From positions 1 through 64,000 of the forward strand of contig CAMNSS010000001.1 of the NCBI GenBank assembly GCA_946555345.1: 64,000 nt of DNA. The letters run 5' to 3'. This stretch comes from an uncultured Eubacterium sp. Lineage in GTDB: Bacteria > Bacillota > Clostridia > Peptostreptococcales > Anaerovoracaceae. The position numbers and the translations under genes are program-made. Of this stretch, positions 26,999 to 35,868 are shown one piece after another (position 1 is the stretch's first letter; each line of letters starts with the position of its first letter). Under the pieces are notes generated by a model that had not been told where the DNA came from, ran no database searches, and was given only the letters and a program-made list of their open reading frames with translations.

Positions 26999-27028
26999 TT
27001 GACTTTTATATCCCTTGCTCTTTATACT
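26999..27028 (+). promoter_or_regulatory. Promoter of leader ORF and EamA gene
   Basis: -35 TTGACT (26999-27004), 18-nt spacer, -10 TATACT (27023-27028). It lies about 25 nt before the leader ORF ribosome site. Confidence 0.6.
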
Positions 27029-27059
27029 TTAATTTGTACGCAAAAACAAAGGAGGACAT

Positions 27060-27113
27060 ATGCGCATACAAAGCCGCAGGCGAAATGGCGCATATACATA
27101 TCATCAAAGATGA
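27060..27113 (+). CDS. Seventeen-codon leader ORF coupled to the EamA gene
   Basis: ATG at 27060 is preceded by a perfect AAAGGAGG site and reads a basic peptide beginning MRIQSRRRNGAYTY, ending in TGA at 27111-27113. The stop overlaps the EamA ATG (ATGA), and the EamA start has no ribosome site of its own. Translation of the transporter is therefore probably coupled to the leader. The Arg-rich sequence (five Arg in 17) might sense translation, but this is speculative. Confidence 0.55.
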   Translation: MRIQSRRRNGAYTYHQR

Positions 27114-28042
27114 AAAAATATAAAGGCCAGCTTGCACTTTTAACAGCAGCCATTATCTGGGGGTCTGCTTTTATATTCCAAAAAATGGGCATGAATCACA
27201 TCGGGCCGTTTACATTCGGCGCATTGCGCTTCACGTTAGGATCTTTAGCGCTGCTGCCGGTGATTTGGATAATGAAAAAATTAAACGACCGCAAGCCGGC
27301 CGAAATGCAAAAATCGATCACGCCTTGGAGCGACAAAACGCTTTTAATCGGCGGGCTTTTCTGCGGAATCGCCAGCTTCGTCGCAGGCTCGTTGCAACAA
27401 ATTGGAATCGTCTATACTACCGCCGGGAAAGCGGGATTCATCACGAGCATGGATATCGTAATCGTGCCGATTTTCATGCTGCTCTTAAAGCAAAAAATCG
27501 CCAAAGCCACATGGCTGGGGATTGCAATCGCCCCAGTCGGGCTCTGGCTGCTCAGCATAACGGACAGCTTTACGATCGCCAAAGGGGATGCCTTCGTCAT
27601 GGGCTGTGCCGTCGCATATTCGTTTCAGATCTTGCTCATCGACCATTATTCCGAACGGGTCGATGTATTAAAACTGTCCTTCATCCAGTTTTTCCTCTCA
27701 GGGATTTTCTCCATACTGCCCGCAATCTTAACGGAAGTCATTGACCTTGAATCGATCATCGATTGCGCTGTGCCGATCTTATATGTTGCGTTCTTTGAGG
27801 TCAGCGTAGCTTTCACATTACAGGTAGTCGGGCAAAAGTACACAAGCGCAGCCAGCGCCACGATTATCATGAGCCTGGAATCGGTATTCGCGGCGTTGTG
27901 CGGGACGCTCTTCCTCGGGGAAAACATGACCGGGCGGGAGATTGCCGGATGCATCATCATGTTTGCGGCATTCATCATCACGCAGCTTCCAGAGATGGAT
28001 TTGAAGCTGCCGCACAGAAAAAGAGAATACAGCAACAATTAG
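27110..28042 (+). CDS. EamA/DMT family transporter
   Basis: A 310-residue drug/metabolite transporter with ten hydrophobic helices arranged as two EamA repeats. The first begins LALLTAAIIWGSAFIFQKMG and the second contains SLESVFAALCGTLFLGENMTGREIAGCIIMFAAF. Members export amino acids, metabolites or drugs; the substrate is unknown. Start at 27110 is chosen because it matches the family N-terminus. The in-frame extension to 26957 is not family-like. Confidence 0.85.
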   Translation: MKKYKGQLALLTAAIIWGSAFIFQKMGMNHIGPFTFGALRFTLGSLALLPVIWIMKKLNDRKPAEMQKSITPWSDKTLLIGGLFCGIASFVAGSLQQIGIVYTTAGKAGFITSMDIVIVPIFMLLLKQKIAKATWLGIAIAPVGLWLLSITDSFTIAKGDAFVMGCAVAYSFQILLIDHYSERVDVLKLSFIQFFLSGIFSILPAILTEVIDLESIIDCAVPILYVAFFEVSVAFTLQVVGQKYTSAASATIIMSLESVFAALCGTLFLGENMTGREIAGCIIMFAAFIITQLPEMDLKLPHRKREYSNN

Positions 28043-28435
28043 CCTTGCGCCACATAGCGATCTCGCCTGCGGCATCCATTGCAACAAAATTCACGACAAT
28101 CACAACAGAAGCCTTGCTGTAGCTTCGATACCAGCGTTGTTACCGCCATTAGTTTCGGCTGGCGAAGGTCTTTAGACGCATCCACGGCAGCCCTAGCGGC
28201 AGCTATCATTCTGGCCATAACCCCCCAATCAAGCAGTCCTTAACGCAGAGTCTTCTATCACCGACACGACGGCTCGCATCTTTCAAGCATCGCCCCCGTT
28301 GCGGTCACAGCAATAACGCAACTATCCCGGTCAAACATTTTTTAACGTAGCGGCTTCCAACATCCAGCGCGGCGGTTTCGCTCACAACCGCCCCAATCAA
28401 ATCTGCTTCTATCGCTTCGGCGACCGCCTGCCCCA
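28043..28435. other. Intergenic stretch, 393 bp, convergent genes
   Basis: It lies between convergently transcribed EamA and permease genes. No gene is supported. A minus-strand frame running into the permease end encodes an Ala/Val-rich peptide without start signals and is left out. Confidence 0.4.
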
Positions 28436-30574
28436 TCACTTCTTGACAATCCCATAATACAACCTTGCCGTCAAAAGGTACACCACCGTATAGAACACCC
28501 CAAACACCAGGAAACATCCGATGGTACAGCAAGCGAACAAGCGCAGGTTAAACAAGTTCATCAGCATCAGAATCCGCGCCATGAACGGAAATTCAAACGC
28601 CACATGAATTCCCGCTGTCACAAGCGGTAAGAAGAACACGATCAAAATCTGCGCGCTGATCGACCTTTTTACCTCCTGATGGCTCATCCCCACATTCTGG
28701 AGGATCTCAAACCGCTTCTTGTCCTCATACCCTTCCGTAATCTGCTTGTAATACATGATCAGCACCGTAGCCATGATGAACAGAACGCCGAGGAATATGC
28801 CGATAAAAAACAATCCGATGAAATCCGCACCATAGGATTCTTTTTCGACGGAACGGCACACCAGCGCCGCAGAGGTATCGGCGTCCGCGCCATAAATCTT
28901 ATCGCAAGCCCTGCTATAAGCGGCGCAGACCGCTTCCGTAAGCTCCTCATTCTCGCCAGCAGAGCTTTTTTCCTTTTCCGCCGCCCCTTCCGCCGCATCA
29001 TCATTGCCGAAGGCAGAAGCGTTCCCATCTCTGCCAGCGTCAGATGTTTCGTCCTTCGCCCCAGCCGCATCGCAGCTTTTCACATCAGCCATATAATGCG
29101 ATTCAAGAAAAGAGCTATATTCTCCATAGACCTCCCTCTGCCCTGCGTCCAGCTTGCCGATCGCGTCCATATCCCGCACGACGACAAAATAGCCTGAGGT
29201 AAGATGCGCCGCCATATTATCGTTTTTCATGAAATCATCCAATGTCTTTTTAATAGTAAAGTCCTGCCCCAGAATATGAAATGCCTCACCCTTCATCGGC
29301 GTCTTGCTGGAGTACACCAGCGCTTCCCCGTCCCCTAGCGTCTCCGAAGTTCCCATTGACTCGTTGTAATCCGCAAGCGGGACAAAGCAGAGCGTCCTAA
29401 GCTGATTGAACGCCCGAATGCTTCCGCCAAAGTTTTTTGCACCCGGCTCGACAACAAAGATATTCTTTTCTTCGTCATAAACCGCCGTAATGCTCAATTC
29501 ACGGTACTGAACCGCATCGACTGCCGAAAGCCCCTCCTCTGCCAGCGACTGCTCGATCGTCCGTATATTGTTTTCAATCGTTGGATCATCCGCCTTGGCC
29601 GTCATGGACAACTCAGACGGAAAACGCGACCGGAACGAATCATCAAGCCCCAGGTACATAGAGAGAACCGCCGAAATCATCACCAATACCATCGTGGAAA
29701 GGATGCAGATATTCGCAAGCCCGACCGCATTTCGTTTCATGCGGTACATCATGCCGGAAACACTGATAAAATGCTTTGTTTTATAATAATACCCCTTGTT
29801 CTTGCGCAAAATTTTCAAAAATGCGATGCTTCCCGCCGTAAAGACCAGGTATGTGCCGATAACTACCAGGATCACCGCTATGAAAAACAGGAAAACAGCG
29901 GCCACTGGGTTTTTCGTCATCACAGCGATCACATAACCGCTGACAAGGCAGATACACCCTAGCAATGCGATCAGCCACCTAGCCTTCGGTTCGCGCTCGC
30001 CCACATTATCGCTCCTTAAAAGCTCCACCGGTTTCGCCCTTCTGATCTGCCACATGGAACTTATCAGCATGAAACAAAAGATAACGCCAAACAAAGCAAA
30101 GCTCTTGCAGATTGCGCTGGCGGAAATGTAAAACCCCAGCGGAATCACAGCGTCAAACAAACGCATGATAACCAGGTACATCAAACGGTCAAGCAATATC
30201 CCCGCCAAAATCCCCAGCGCCATGACGATCAAGAATACATAGAACGTCTCCAGTCCTATGACCTTCACGATGTGGCGTTTTTCCATACCGAGGATATTGT
30301 AAAGCCCGAACTCGCTTTTCCTCCGTTTAGTCAGAAAGCTATTGATGTAAAAGAGAAAGATGAAGGCAAAAATCGCTACAACCGTCTGCCCCATCCCCAT
30401 GTAAGATTGGATCACGTTGCCGCCCCACAGGTCGCTCATGCCTTCGTTCTCCGCCAGCGAGCAGACGATGTAAAAGATAGCAACAGTCACGATGCACGAA
30501 AGCATATATGGAATAAATGCTTTGCGGTTCTTCTTGATGTTGGTAAAGGCCATCGCTGGATACAGTCTAGTCAT
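28436..30574 (-). CDS. BceB-like ABC transporter permease (FtsX domains)
   Basis: A 712-residue membrane protein of the peptide-antibiotic sensing/detoxification type. It has ten predicted helices: one at the N-terminus, FtsX-like groups near residues 45-300 and 600-700, and a large extracellular domain between (about residues 310-590). The extracellular domain carries an Asp/Ala/Glu-rich low-complexity insert (around residues 495-540 of this reading). Start at 30574 overlaps the ATPase stop and gives the family-like N-terminus MTRLYPAMAFTNIKKNRK. It forms a module with the adjacent ATPase, histidine kinase and regulator. Confidence 0.85.
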   Translation of the reverse strand: MTRLYPAMAFTNIKKNRKAFIPYMLSCIVTVAIFYIVCSLAENEGMSDLWGGNVIQSYMGMGQTVVAIFAFIFLFYINSFLTKRRKSEFGLYNILGMEKRHIVKVIGLETFYVFLIVMALGILAGILLDRLMYLVIMRLFDAVIPLGFYISASAICKSFALFGVIFCFMLISSMWQIRRAKPVELLRSDNVGEREPKARWLIALLGCICLVSGYVIAVMTKNPVAAVFLFFIAVILVVIGTYLVFTAGSIAFLKILRKNKGYYYKTKHFISVSGMMYRMKRNAVGLANICILSTMVLVMISAVLSMYLGLDDSFRSRFPSELSMTAKADDPTIENNIRTIEQSLAEEGLSAVDAVQYRELSITAVYDEEKNIFVVEPGAKNFGGSIRAFNQLRTLCFVPLADYNESMGTSETLGDGEALVYSSKTPMKGEAFHILGQDFTIKKTLDDFMKNDNMAAHLTSGYFVVVRDMDAIGKLDAGQREVYGEYSSFLESHYMADVKSCDAAGAKDETSDAGRDGNASAFGNDDAAEGAAEKEKSSAGENEELTEAVCAAYSRACDKIYGADADTSAALVCRSVEKESYGADFIGLFFIGIFLGVLFIMATVLIMYYKQITEGYEDKKRFEILQNVGMSHQEVKRSISAQILIVFFLPLVTAGIHVAFEFPFMARILMLMNLFNLRLFACCTIGCFLVFGVFYTVVYLLTARLYYGIVKK

Positions 30575-31577
30575 CGAGACCACCGCCCATCCCGCCGCCA
30601 AATCCAGTGCCTATGCCACCTGCACCAGAGGCGTTACTTTCAAGGGCGCGATTGCCGATTCCAGATGCCCCTCCCCCGCCATTTCCAAAGACCTCATTTC
30701 CACCGCCGGTGCGAACGCCATTTTTTGTGTTCTCGTTTGTTCCAGCGCTTGCATTTTCACCCGCATCGCTTCTTTCTGCTCTGTTTATGTCATTTCCTGC
30801 GGCGCTGCCCGTTCCGTTATTTCCGTTCTGCGCCGCCATCATCGTCAATGTATCCGAAATCTTTCCAAACATTTCCTCCGAAGTCGCCGACGCCCGGTAC
30901 ATCTGATGAAAAACCGCCCCGTCGCTGATGAAAAGCACGCGGCTTGCGTGGCTGGCTGCCTTGACCGAATGCGTCACCATCAAAATGGTCTGCCCATCCC
31001 TATTGATGCCGTTAAACAGCTTCAAAAGAGCATCGGCAGAGCGGGAATCCAGCGCACCCGTGGGTTCATCGGCCAAAACCAGCTTAGGCGAAGTGATTAA
31101 CGCCCTGGCGACCGACGCCCGCTGTTTTTGCCCGCCCGATATCTCATAAGGGTATTTGAGCAAGATATCCGTAATGCCCAGCTTCGCCGCCAGCGGCGTG
31201 AGCAGCTTATTCATCTCATGGTAACGTTTCCCCGACAGCACCAGCGGCAGGAAAATATTATCCTTGATATTAAACGTATCCAATAAGTTAAAATCCTGGA
31301 AGACAAACCCCAAGTTGTTGCGCCGGAACGCCGACAAATCTTTTTCATTGATTGCGGTGATGTCCTTTCCCTCCAGCATCACCTGTCCCCTGGTCGGTTT
31401 ATCCAGCGCCGCCAGGATGTTCAAAAGCGTGGTCTTGCCTGAGCCGGATTCCCCCATGATCGCCACATACTCGCCCGCTTCCACGGAAAAACTCACATTT
31501 GAAAGAGCCTGCACGCTGTTTCCACCGAACCGGGTCGTGTATATCTTTTTTAAATTGTTAACCTCTAAAATTGCCAT
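30567..31577 (-). CDS. BceA-like ABC transporter ATP-binding protein with Gly/Asn-rich tail
   Basis: ATPase partner of the permease. Walker [14 protein letters not shown]-loop FVFQDFNLLDTF, signature ISGGQKQRASVARAL, Walker B LVLADEPTGALD, H-loop MVTHSVKAA. The core ends near residue 250, the normal length for the family. About 85 further residues form a Gly/Asn/Ala-rich tail without homology to the family (NGNNGTGSAAGNDI to GGGMGGGLDD). The ORF then overlaps the permease start by 8 nt. AAAGGAGGAATACCAA precedes the ATG. Confidence 0.9.
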   Translation of the reverse strand: MAILEVNNLKKIYTTRFGGNSVQALSNVSFSVEAGEYVAIMGESGSGKTTLLNILAALDKPTRGQVMLEGKDITAINEKDLSAFRRNNLGFVFQDFNLLDTFNIKDNIFLPLVLSGKRYHEMNKLLTPLAAKLGITDILLKYPYEISGGQKQRASVARALITSPKLVLADEPTGALDSRSADALLKLFNGINRDGQTILMVTHSVKAASHASRVLFISDGAVFHQMYRASATSEEMFGKISDTLTMMAAQNGNNGTGSAAGNDINRAERSDAGENASAGTNENTKNGVRTGGGNEVFGNGGGGASGIGNRALESNASGAGGIGTGFGGGMGGGLDD

Positions 31578-31654
31578 TTGGTATTCCTCCTTTTCCTTTT
31601 ATGCTTTGAGAATACCAAAAAATAAATCTCCCATCCATCGGTTTTCCTTACGTT

Positions 31655-31694
31655 TTCCCCGCCAACCTTTCATTTTTGAAAGATTGGCGGGGAA
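31655..31694. repeat. Long inverted repeat upstream of the BceAB-like genes
   Basis: The arms TTCCCCGCCAACCTTTCA (31655-31672) and its complement (31677-31694) pair over 18 bp with one mismatch and a 4-nt loop. No T tract follows on either strand, so it is not a standard terminator. It lies about 80 nt upstream of the ATPase ATG, where the response regulator would be expected to act. Confidence 0.65.
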
Positions 31695-31729
31695 GTACTG
31701 CACAATCGCAGTAAAGTGGAGCGCAGGCC

Positions 31730-31924
31730 AAGCGGACAATGCGCAAATGAACGAGTACAGACAGGCGGAACATCATGGCAACATGGAAGCATTGCCAAAG
31801 CATTGTGCTGATGCATTGGGGTATCGTTGCATTGTTACATTATCTTATTGACGCACTGCTGCATTGTCACATTGCCGCATCATTACATTGATGCGTTGAT
31901 ACATTGATGCGCCGCCACAGCACA
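31730..31924. repeat. Degenerate short-unit repeat (GCATTG-type)
   Basis: The word GCATTG or ACATTG recurs roughly every 9-12 bases from about 31776 to 31905, forming an irregular microsatellite-like tract between the kinase gene and the ATPase gene. No gene is supported here. Confidence 0.65.
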
Positions 31925-32926
31925 TCACTCCAAGATCGTGCGCTGCTGTGACAGATCGATAGAAACTTTCGTCCCCACACCGATTTCCGACGAAATGCGA
32001 AGCTCGTGCGACAGCCGCTTTAAAATCTCCTTGCACAGGTACAGCCCCAGCCCCGTAGATTTCTTGTCCAGCCTGCCGTTGTACCCCGTGAATCCCTTTT
32101 CCCCGATGCGTGCGATATCCTCCGGCGCGATGCCGATTCCCGTATCCTCGATCACAAGCCTTGCGCCACCCTCCGCATAAATAGATATGCTGCCCTTTTT
32201 CGTATACTTGAGGGCATTTGACAAAAGCTGCTCGATCACGAACTGCATCCACTTTTCATCGGTAATTACCTTTAAAGCAAGCGGCTCGATATTGAGGGAA
32301 ATCTTCTTGGCGATAAAAAGCGGCGCATATTTTCTGACCGCCTGCCTGACGATGGATTCCAAATCATATTCTTTGATCAAATAATCGGTATGGTCGGATT
32401 CCAGGCGGGCATACGACAAAACCATCTCCACATACTGCTCGACCTTAAAGAGTTCCAAGCGCAACGGCGCATTGCAGTCCTTTTCATCCAGAAGCAAATG
32501 CATCGCCGCAATCGGCACTTTGATCTGATGAACCCACATCGCATAATAATCATTCATGAAATTCCGGAAATTTGCCGTTTCATTGGCAATCCTGTTTTGG
32601 TTTTCAAAAAGCAACCTGGCCAGGTTCTGATAATCGGATTCCAGCGCATTGCGCGCAGGCGGCATACCGTGCAGTGAAAAATGTATGCTCCCCGCTAAAT
32701 CCGCCAGCATCAGCCGAATCCGGTAAAACTTTACAAAATCTGCGATCGCAAAAATCGCCCCAATCACAGCGCAGACGCATCCCGCATACAGCACCGCATC
32801 ATACCGGACCTGGTGCAATGCGAAAATCCCAGCGAAAATAAGCATAAAAACAACTGACAGCGATATGAATTTCACTTTGCTTTTCATATACGCTGCCAGG
32901 CATCTGGTAAACGATGGTCTTTTCAT
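31925..32926 (-). CDS. BceS-like membrane sensor histidine kinase
   Basis: A 333-residue intramembrane-sensing kinase. Two helices near the N-terminus (about residues 18-36 and 42-64) are joined by a very short loop, the hallmark of BceS-type sensors that read the flux of their partner ABC transporter. The phosphoacceptor is in WVHQIKVPIAAMHLL; the N box is LLSNALKYT, the G1 box DTGIGIAPED and the G2 box GLGLYLCKEIL. Its ATG overlaps the regulator stop (ATGA). Confidence 0.9.
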   Translation of the reverse strand: MKRPSFTRCLAAYMKSKVKFISLSVVFMLIFAGIFALHQVRYDAVLYAGCVCAVIGAIFAIADFVKFYRIRLMLADLAGSIHFSLHGMPPARNALESDYQNLARLLFENQNRIANETANFRNFMNDYYAMWVHQIKVPIAAMHLLLDEKDCNAPLRLELFKVEQYVEMVLSYARLESDHTDYLIKEYDLESIVRQAVRKYAPLFIAKKISLNIEPLALKVITDEKWMQFVIEQLLSNALKYTKKGSISIYAEGGARLVIEDTGIGIAPEDIARIGEKGFTGYNGRLDKKSTGLGLYLCKEILKRLSHELRISSEIGVGTKVSIDLSQQRTILE

Positions 32927-33597
32927 TCGATGATATACCCAATCCCTTTCTTCGTTTTGATAAAGTCTTCAATACCGGCCTGAGCCAGTGTCTTCCGCAG
33001 TCTCGTAACATTGACCGACAAGGTGTTTTCGTCCACGAAGCTATCCGTTTCCCAGAGCTTGTTCATCAGGGCATCCCGGCTCACCGCCTGCCCCTTCTGT
33101 TCCAGCAAGACCGTCAGGATCTTGTTTTCGTTTTTGGAAAGTTCCACCTTGCGGTCTTCAAAATGGACGATACACGCCGCACTGTCCAAAACAACGCCTC
33201 GGTGGGAAAGAAGGCTGTCTTGCTGCGTATTAAAATCGTAAGTGCGTCGGAGCAGCGCTTGGATCTTTGCCAGAAGCAGATCCAAGTCAAACGGTTTCGC
33301 AACAAAATCATCCGCTCCCATATTGATCGCCATCACGACATTCATGTTGTCGCCAGCAGAAGAAATGAACATGATCGGGACTTTGGAAAGACGCCTGATT
33401 TCATTGCACCAGTGATAGCCATTGAAAAAAGGCAAAGAAATATCTAAAAGTACAAGCTGCGGGCAGAATGCGGTAAACTCTGCCATCACGTTCCGCAAGT
33501 CGCCGCAAATTCCAGCTTCAAATCCCCAGCTTCGAAGCTTTCCCGCAATCGCTTCCGCAATCACATCATCATCTTCTACGATAAAAATCCTGTACAT
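32923..33597 (-). CDS. BceR-like OmpR-family response regulator
   Basis: A 224-residue regulator. The receiver domain has the acidic pocket EDDD, the phosphorylation site in LVLLDISLPFFNGY, and Lys in AKPFDLD. The C-terminal winged helix carries VSRDALMNKLWETDSFVDENTLSVNVTRLRK. Start at 33597 (MYRIFIVEDDD) is preferred to a GTG 12 nt upstream. The order regulator-kinase-ATPase-permease is that of BceRSAB peptide-antibiotic resistance modules. Confidence 0.92.
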   Translation of the reverse strand: MYRIFIVEDDDVIAEAIAGKLRSWGFEAGICGDLRNVMAEFTAFCPQLVLLDISLPFFNGYHWCNEIRRLSKVPIMFISSAGDNMNVVMAINMGADDFVAKPFDLDLLLAKIQALLRRTYDFNTQQDSLLSHRGVVLDSAACIVHFEDRKVELSKNENKILTVLLEQKGQAVSRDALMNKLWETDSFVDENTLSVNVTRLRKTLAQAGIEDFIKTKKGIGYIIE

Positions 33598-33605
33598 GCG
33601 CCCAA

Positions 33606-35198
33606 TCACCTTCGCTCGCTTTCCAGCAATTCATTATAAGTCTTCCTGTCCAGCGGATATTTATATAACGCCGCCGCTGACAGAAGGAGAAAAACGACAG
33701 GGATAACTGTCCCGGTATTCTCAATCCAAAACTGCGCCCTTGCGCTCTGCACGGCGGCCTCCCCGTCAAAACCCCCGGCCTCCAAGATCAAGCCGAGGAG
33801 CTGCCCGCCGATTCCAGCGGACATGGCTTCCACAAGGCCTTGGAAAGAAAGAATCGTCGCCGACCTGTGCCGCCCGTTTTTAATCCTGTCATACTCGCAC
33901 ACATCATAAAAAGTGCCAGGGATGATCTGCCAATAGGTAGAAGTGCATATGACGGAAAAGAAGAGATATACCAATAATTCCGCCATTTGCGGCAGGTCAG
34001 CAAACCTGATGAAGCACATACCGATACAGCCAAATACATAAAATCCAATCAGTGCTCCCCGCCTGTCAATCGCAGCGATCATTTTCGCCACGACCGGAAT
34101 CAGCGCAGTAGAAAACAACACGCGCAGCAGCATACTTCCTGAAACCTCAGTCGCTGAAAGTCCCAGATTATACGTCAACACATACACCAGGTTCGACATG
34201 AGCAGGGTATGGGCAATCAACGCAAATGAGCTGGATGCGACCAGGGATTTCATCGGCTTGAGCTTCGCAACGGAAATATATTCCTTGAAAATATTGCTAA
34301 CTTCCTGTTTGAAACGGAACGTTTCCTTTTGCGGCGGCGCATCTTCCAATCCTTCCTTTACAAAATCCGCTTGCGGTGATGCGTCTTCCGTTTTTGTGCC
34401 TGCATCTGCCTGCGATACGCCGAAAGCGCCTTCTGCCTGCGCTTTTCCAACATCTGCCTGCGATGCGATTGATACGGCATCCGCCCCTGCCTTTGCAATG
34501 ATCTCCTGTGGCACGAACGAACCACCCGCGCCCTGCGCTTTTGCCCCGCTCTTTTCCTGTGGCGAAACCGCTACATCTTTATGCCTTGCTGCCGCTACAG
34601 TAACGAGAATGCTGGCAAACGTAATCAGCCCTAAAATAACTGCGGTAAGCGACCATGCCCCGCTCTGGCTCATCCCAAGGCTTTCAAGAAAATCAACGAT
34701 GATCGTCGGCGAAACCATGGCAAGCGCACTGCCAAACATATTGAAAAAAGAACTCCACAGCCGAAGGGCAGTCCTGTCATCATAGTCAGCGGTATACTCT
34801 GCGCCGAGCGCCAGGTAAGGAACGATAAAACCTGTATAACTAACCCAATACAGCATGACAAGCGCACCGTAATAGAATGGCTTCACCGCCATCGGGATTG
34901 CCACATTGGTAAACAGCAACGCCATGGAAAGAAGCAAAGGGATCGAAAAGACGAATATAACCGGCCGCCTCCTGCCAAACCGTGTACGCACCTTATCTGC
35001 AAAATACCCGATCAAGGGGTTCACAACCGCATTCCAAATAGAGCCGACAGCTGCGATCGTTCCCGCAATGCCCGGCGGGATTCCCGCTATGGTCGTTAAA
35101 AAGAATATGAGAAATACGCCAATTAAGCTATATGCCGTCGCATCCCCGAGCGAAGCGATGCTGTATCCAATTTTTTCAGCCAACGTGGTTTTGTTCAT
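33606..35198 (-). CDS. GPH-family sugar/cation symporter (MFS) with loop insertion
   Basis: A 530-residue MFS protein of the glycoside-pentoside-hexuronide group: EKIGYSIASLGDATAYSLIGVFLIFFLTT at the N-terminus and the DKVRTRFGRRRPVIF loop between helices 2 and 3. It is 70-90 residues longer than usual. The excess is in the central cytoplasmic loop (about residues 205-295), where SQAD/PQAD words repeat roughly every 15 residues. It precedes the BceRS-like genes on the same strand. The substrate is unknown. Confidence 0.85.
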   Translation of the reverse strand: MNKTTLAEKIGYSIASLGDATAYSLIGVFLIFFLTTIAGIPPGIAGTIAAVGSIWNAVVNPLIGYFADKVRTRFGRRRPVIFVFSIPLLLSMALLFTNVAIPMAVKPFYYGALVMLYWVSYTGFIVPYLALGAEYTADYDDRTALRLWSSFFNMFGSALAMVSPTIIVDFLESLGMSQSGAWSLTAVILGLITFASILVTVAAARHKDVAVSPQEKSGAKAQGAGGSFVPQEIIAKAGADAVSIASQADVGKAQAEGAFGVSQADAGTKTEDASPQADFVKEGLEDAPPQKETFRFKQEVSNIFKEYISVAKLKPMKSLVASSSFALIAHTLLMSNLVYVLTYNLGLSATEVSGSMLLRVLFSTALIPVVAKMIAAIDRRGALIGFYVFGCIGMCFIRFADLPQMAELLVYLFFSVICTSTYWQIIPGTFYDVCEYDRIKNGRHRSATILSFQGLVEAMSAGIGGQLLGLILEAGGFDGEAAVQSARAQFWIENTGTVIPVVFLLLSAAALYKYPLDRKTYNELLESERR

Positions 35199-35430
35199 TT
35201 ATCGTATCATCTTCCACTTTCATTATTATCGTTTCCCGCAATCATCTCCGCTACTGCCGCTACGCAATTAGCTCTGCTGCTATCACCGCATAATCAGCCT
35301 TATTCCTGCCGCTATACGATCGTTCCCGCTACTGCGCCGTACGATTAGCGTCATTCCTGCCACCGATGATTAGTCCCGTTACGATCACCATGCAATCAGT
35401 TCCAATCCTGCCGCCGCGCGATCGCCTCCG
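35199..35430. repeat. Degenerate repeat spacer
   Basis: Irregular units built from CCGCTAC, TACGATTAG and TTCCTGCC words follow each other from about 35230 to 35430. No gene is supported. Confidence 0.55.
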
Positions 35431-35868
35431 TTACAAAATTTCATCTAAAATATCACAGGCGTCACAAGCAAGTTTCGGACACAGATCCATCATCAGCCCC
35501 GCATCCCTCACTTTTTGCAGCTCCTCTGGCTTGGAAATATCATAGCCGAGAAGCTCCCTGCAAATCAAGCTGCCGTTAATATCAATGAAGGCCTTTTCAA
35601 ATTCTGCCTTTTTCTCCATCATCTTCATCTTTGCGGCTTCATCACCCGGTTTATATTGGCCGAAGGCATATCCGATCGCCATCAAAGCGCCGGTTACGCA
35701 TCCGCACGTCCTGCCATGAAACATGCCGCCGCCAAATGCCGACGCCACCCGCAAAGCGATTTCTTGATCCAACCCCAAGATTTCTGCACCATACTGAAAT
35801 ACCACCTGCGAACAATCAATCCCGCCCGCATAGCATTCCATGGCCTTCTCTTTTGTCATTTCTTCCAT
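35431..35868 (-). CDS. C_GCAxxG_C_C family (redox-active Cys) protein
   Basis: A 145-residue protein with the conserved cysteine pattern of the C-GCAxxG-C-C family. Visible are GGIDCSQVVFQYG, FGGGMFHGRTCGCVTGALMAIG, NGSLICRELLGYD, and a C-terminal CPKLACDACDILDEIL. The family is thought to bind metal or take part in redox chemistry, often near oxidoreductases. GAGGTGA before the ATG gives the ribosome site. No operon partner is adjacent. Confidence 0.88.
   Translation of the reverse strand: MEEMTKEKAMECYAGGIDCSQVVFQYGAEILGLDQEIALRVASAFGGGMFHGRTCGCVTGALMAIGYAFGQYKPGDEAAKMKMMEKKAEFEKAFIDINGSLICRELLGYDISKPEELQKVRDAGLMMDLCPKLACDACDILDEIL

Larger units (their letters stand above)
25964..27059. 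other. Gene-poor stretch, about 1.1 kb, with hairpin repeats
   Basis: No gene is supported. Degenerate repeats with CTCATCCA/CCGGCC blocks run at about 26290-26440. Two TTTCACCGTT hairpins lie at 26743-26783 and 26838-26876, an orphan terminator-like hairpin at about 26919-26951, and a promoter at 26999-27028. Confidence 0.6.

Noticed and set aside
28305-28532. Minus-strand ORF with Ala/Val-rich peptide after the FtsX-like permease
   Set aside because: It overlaps the permease 3' end, lacks start signals and matches no family.
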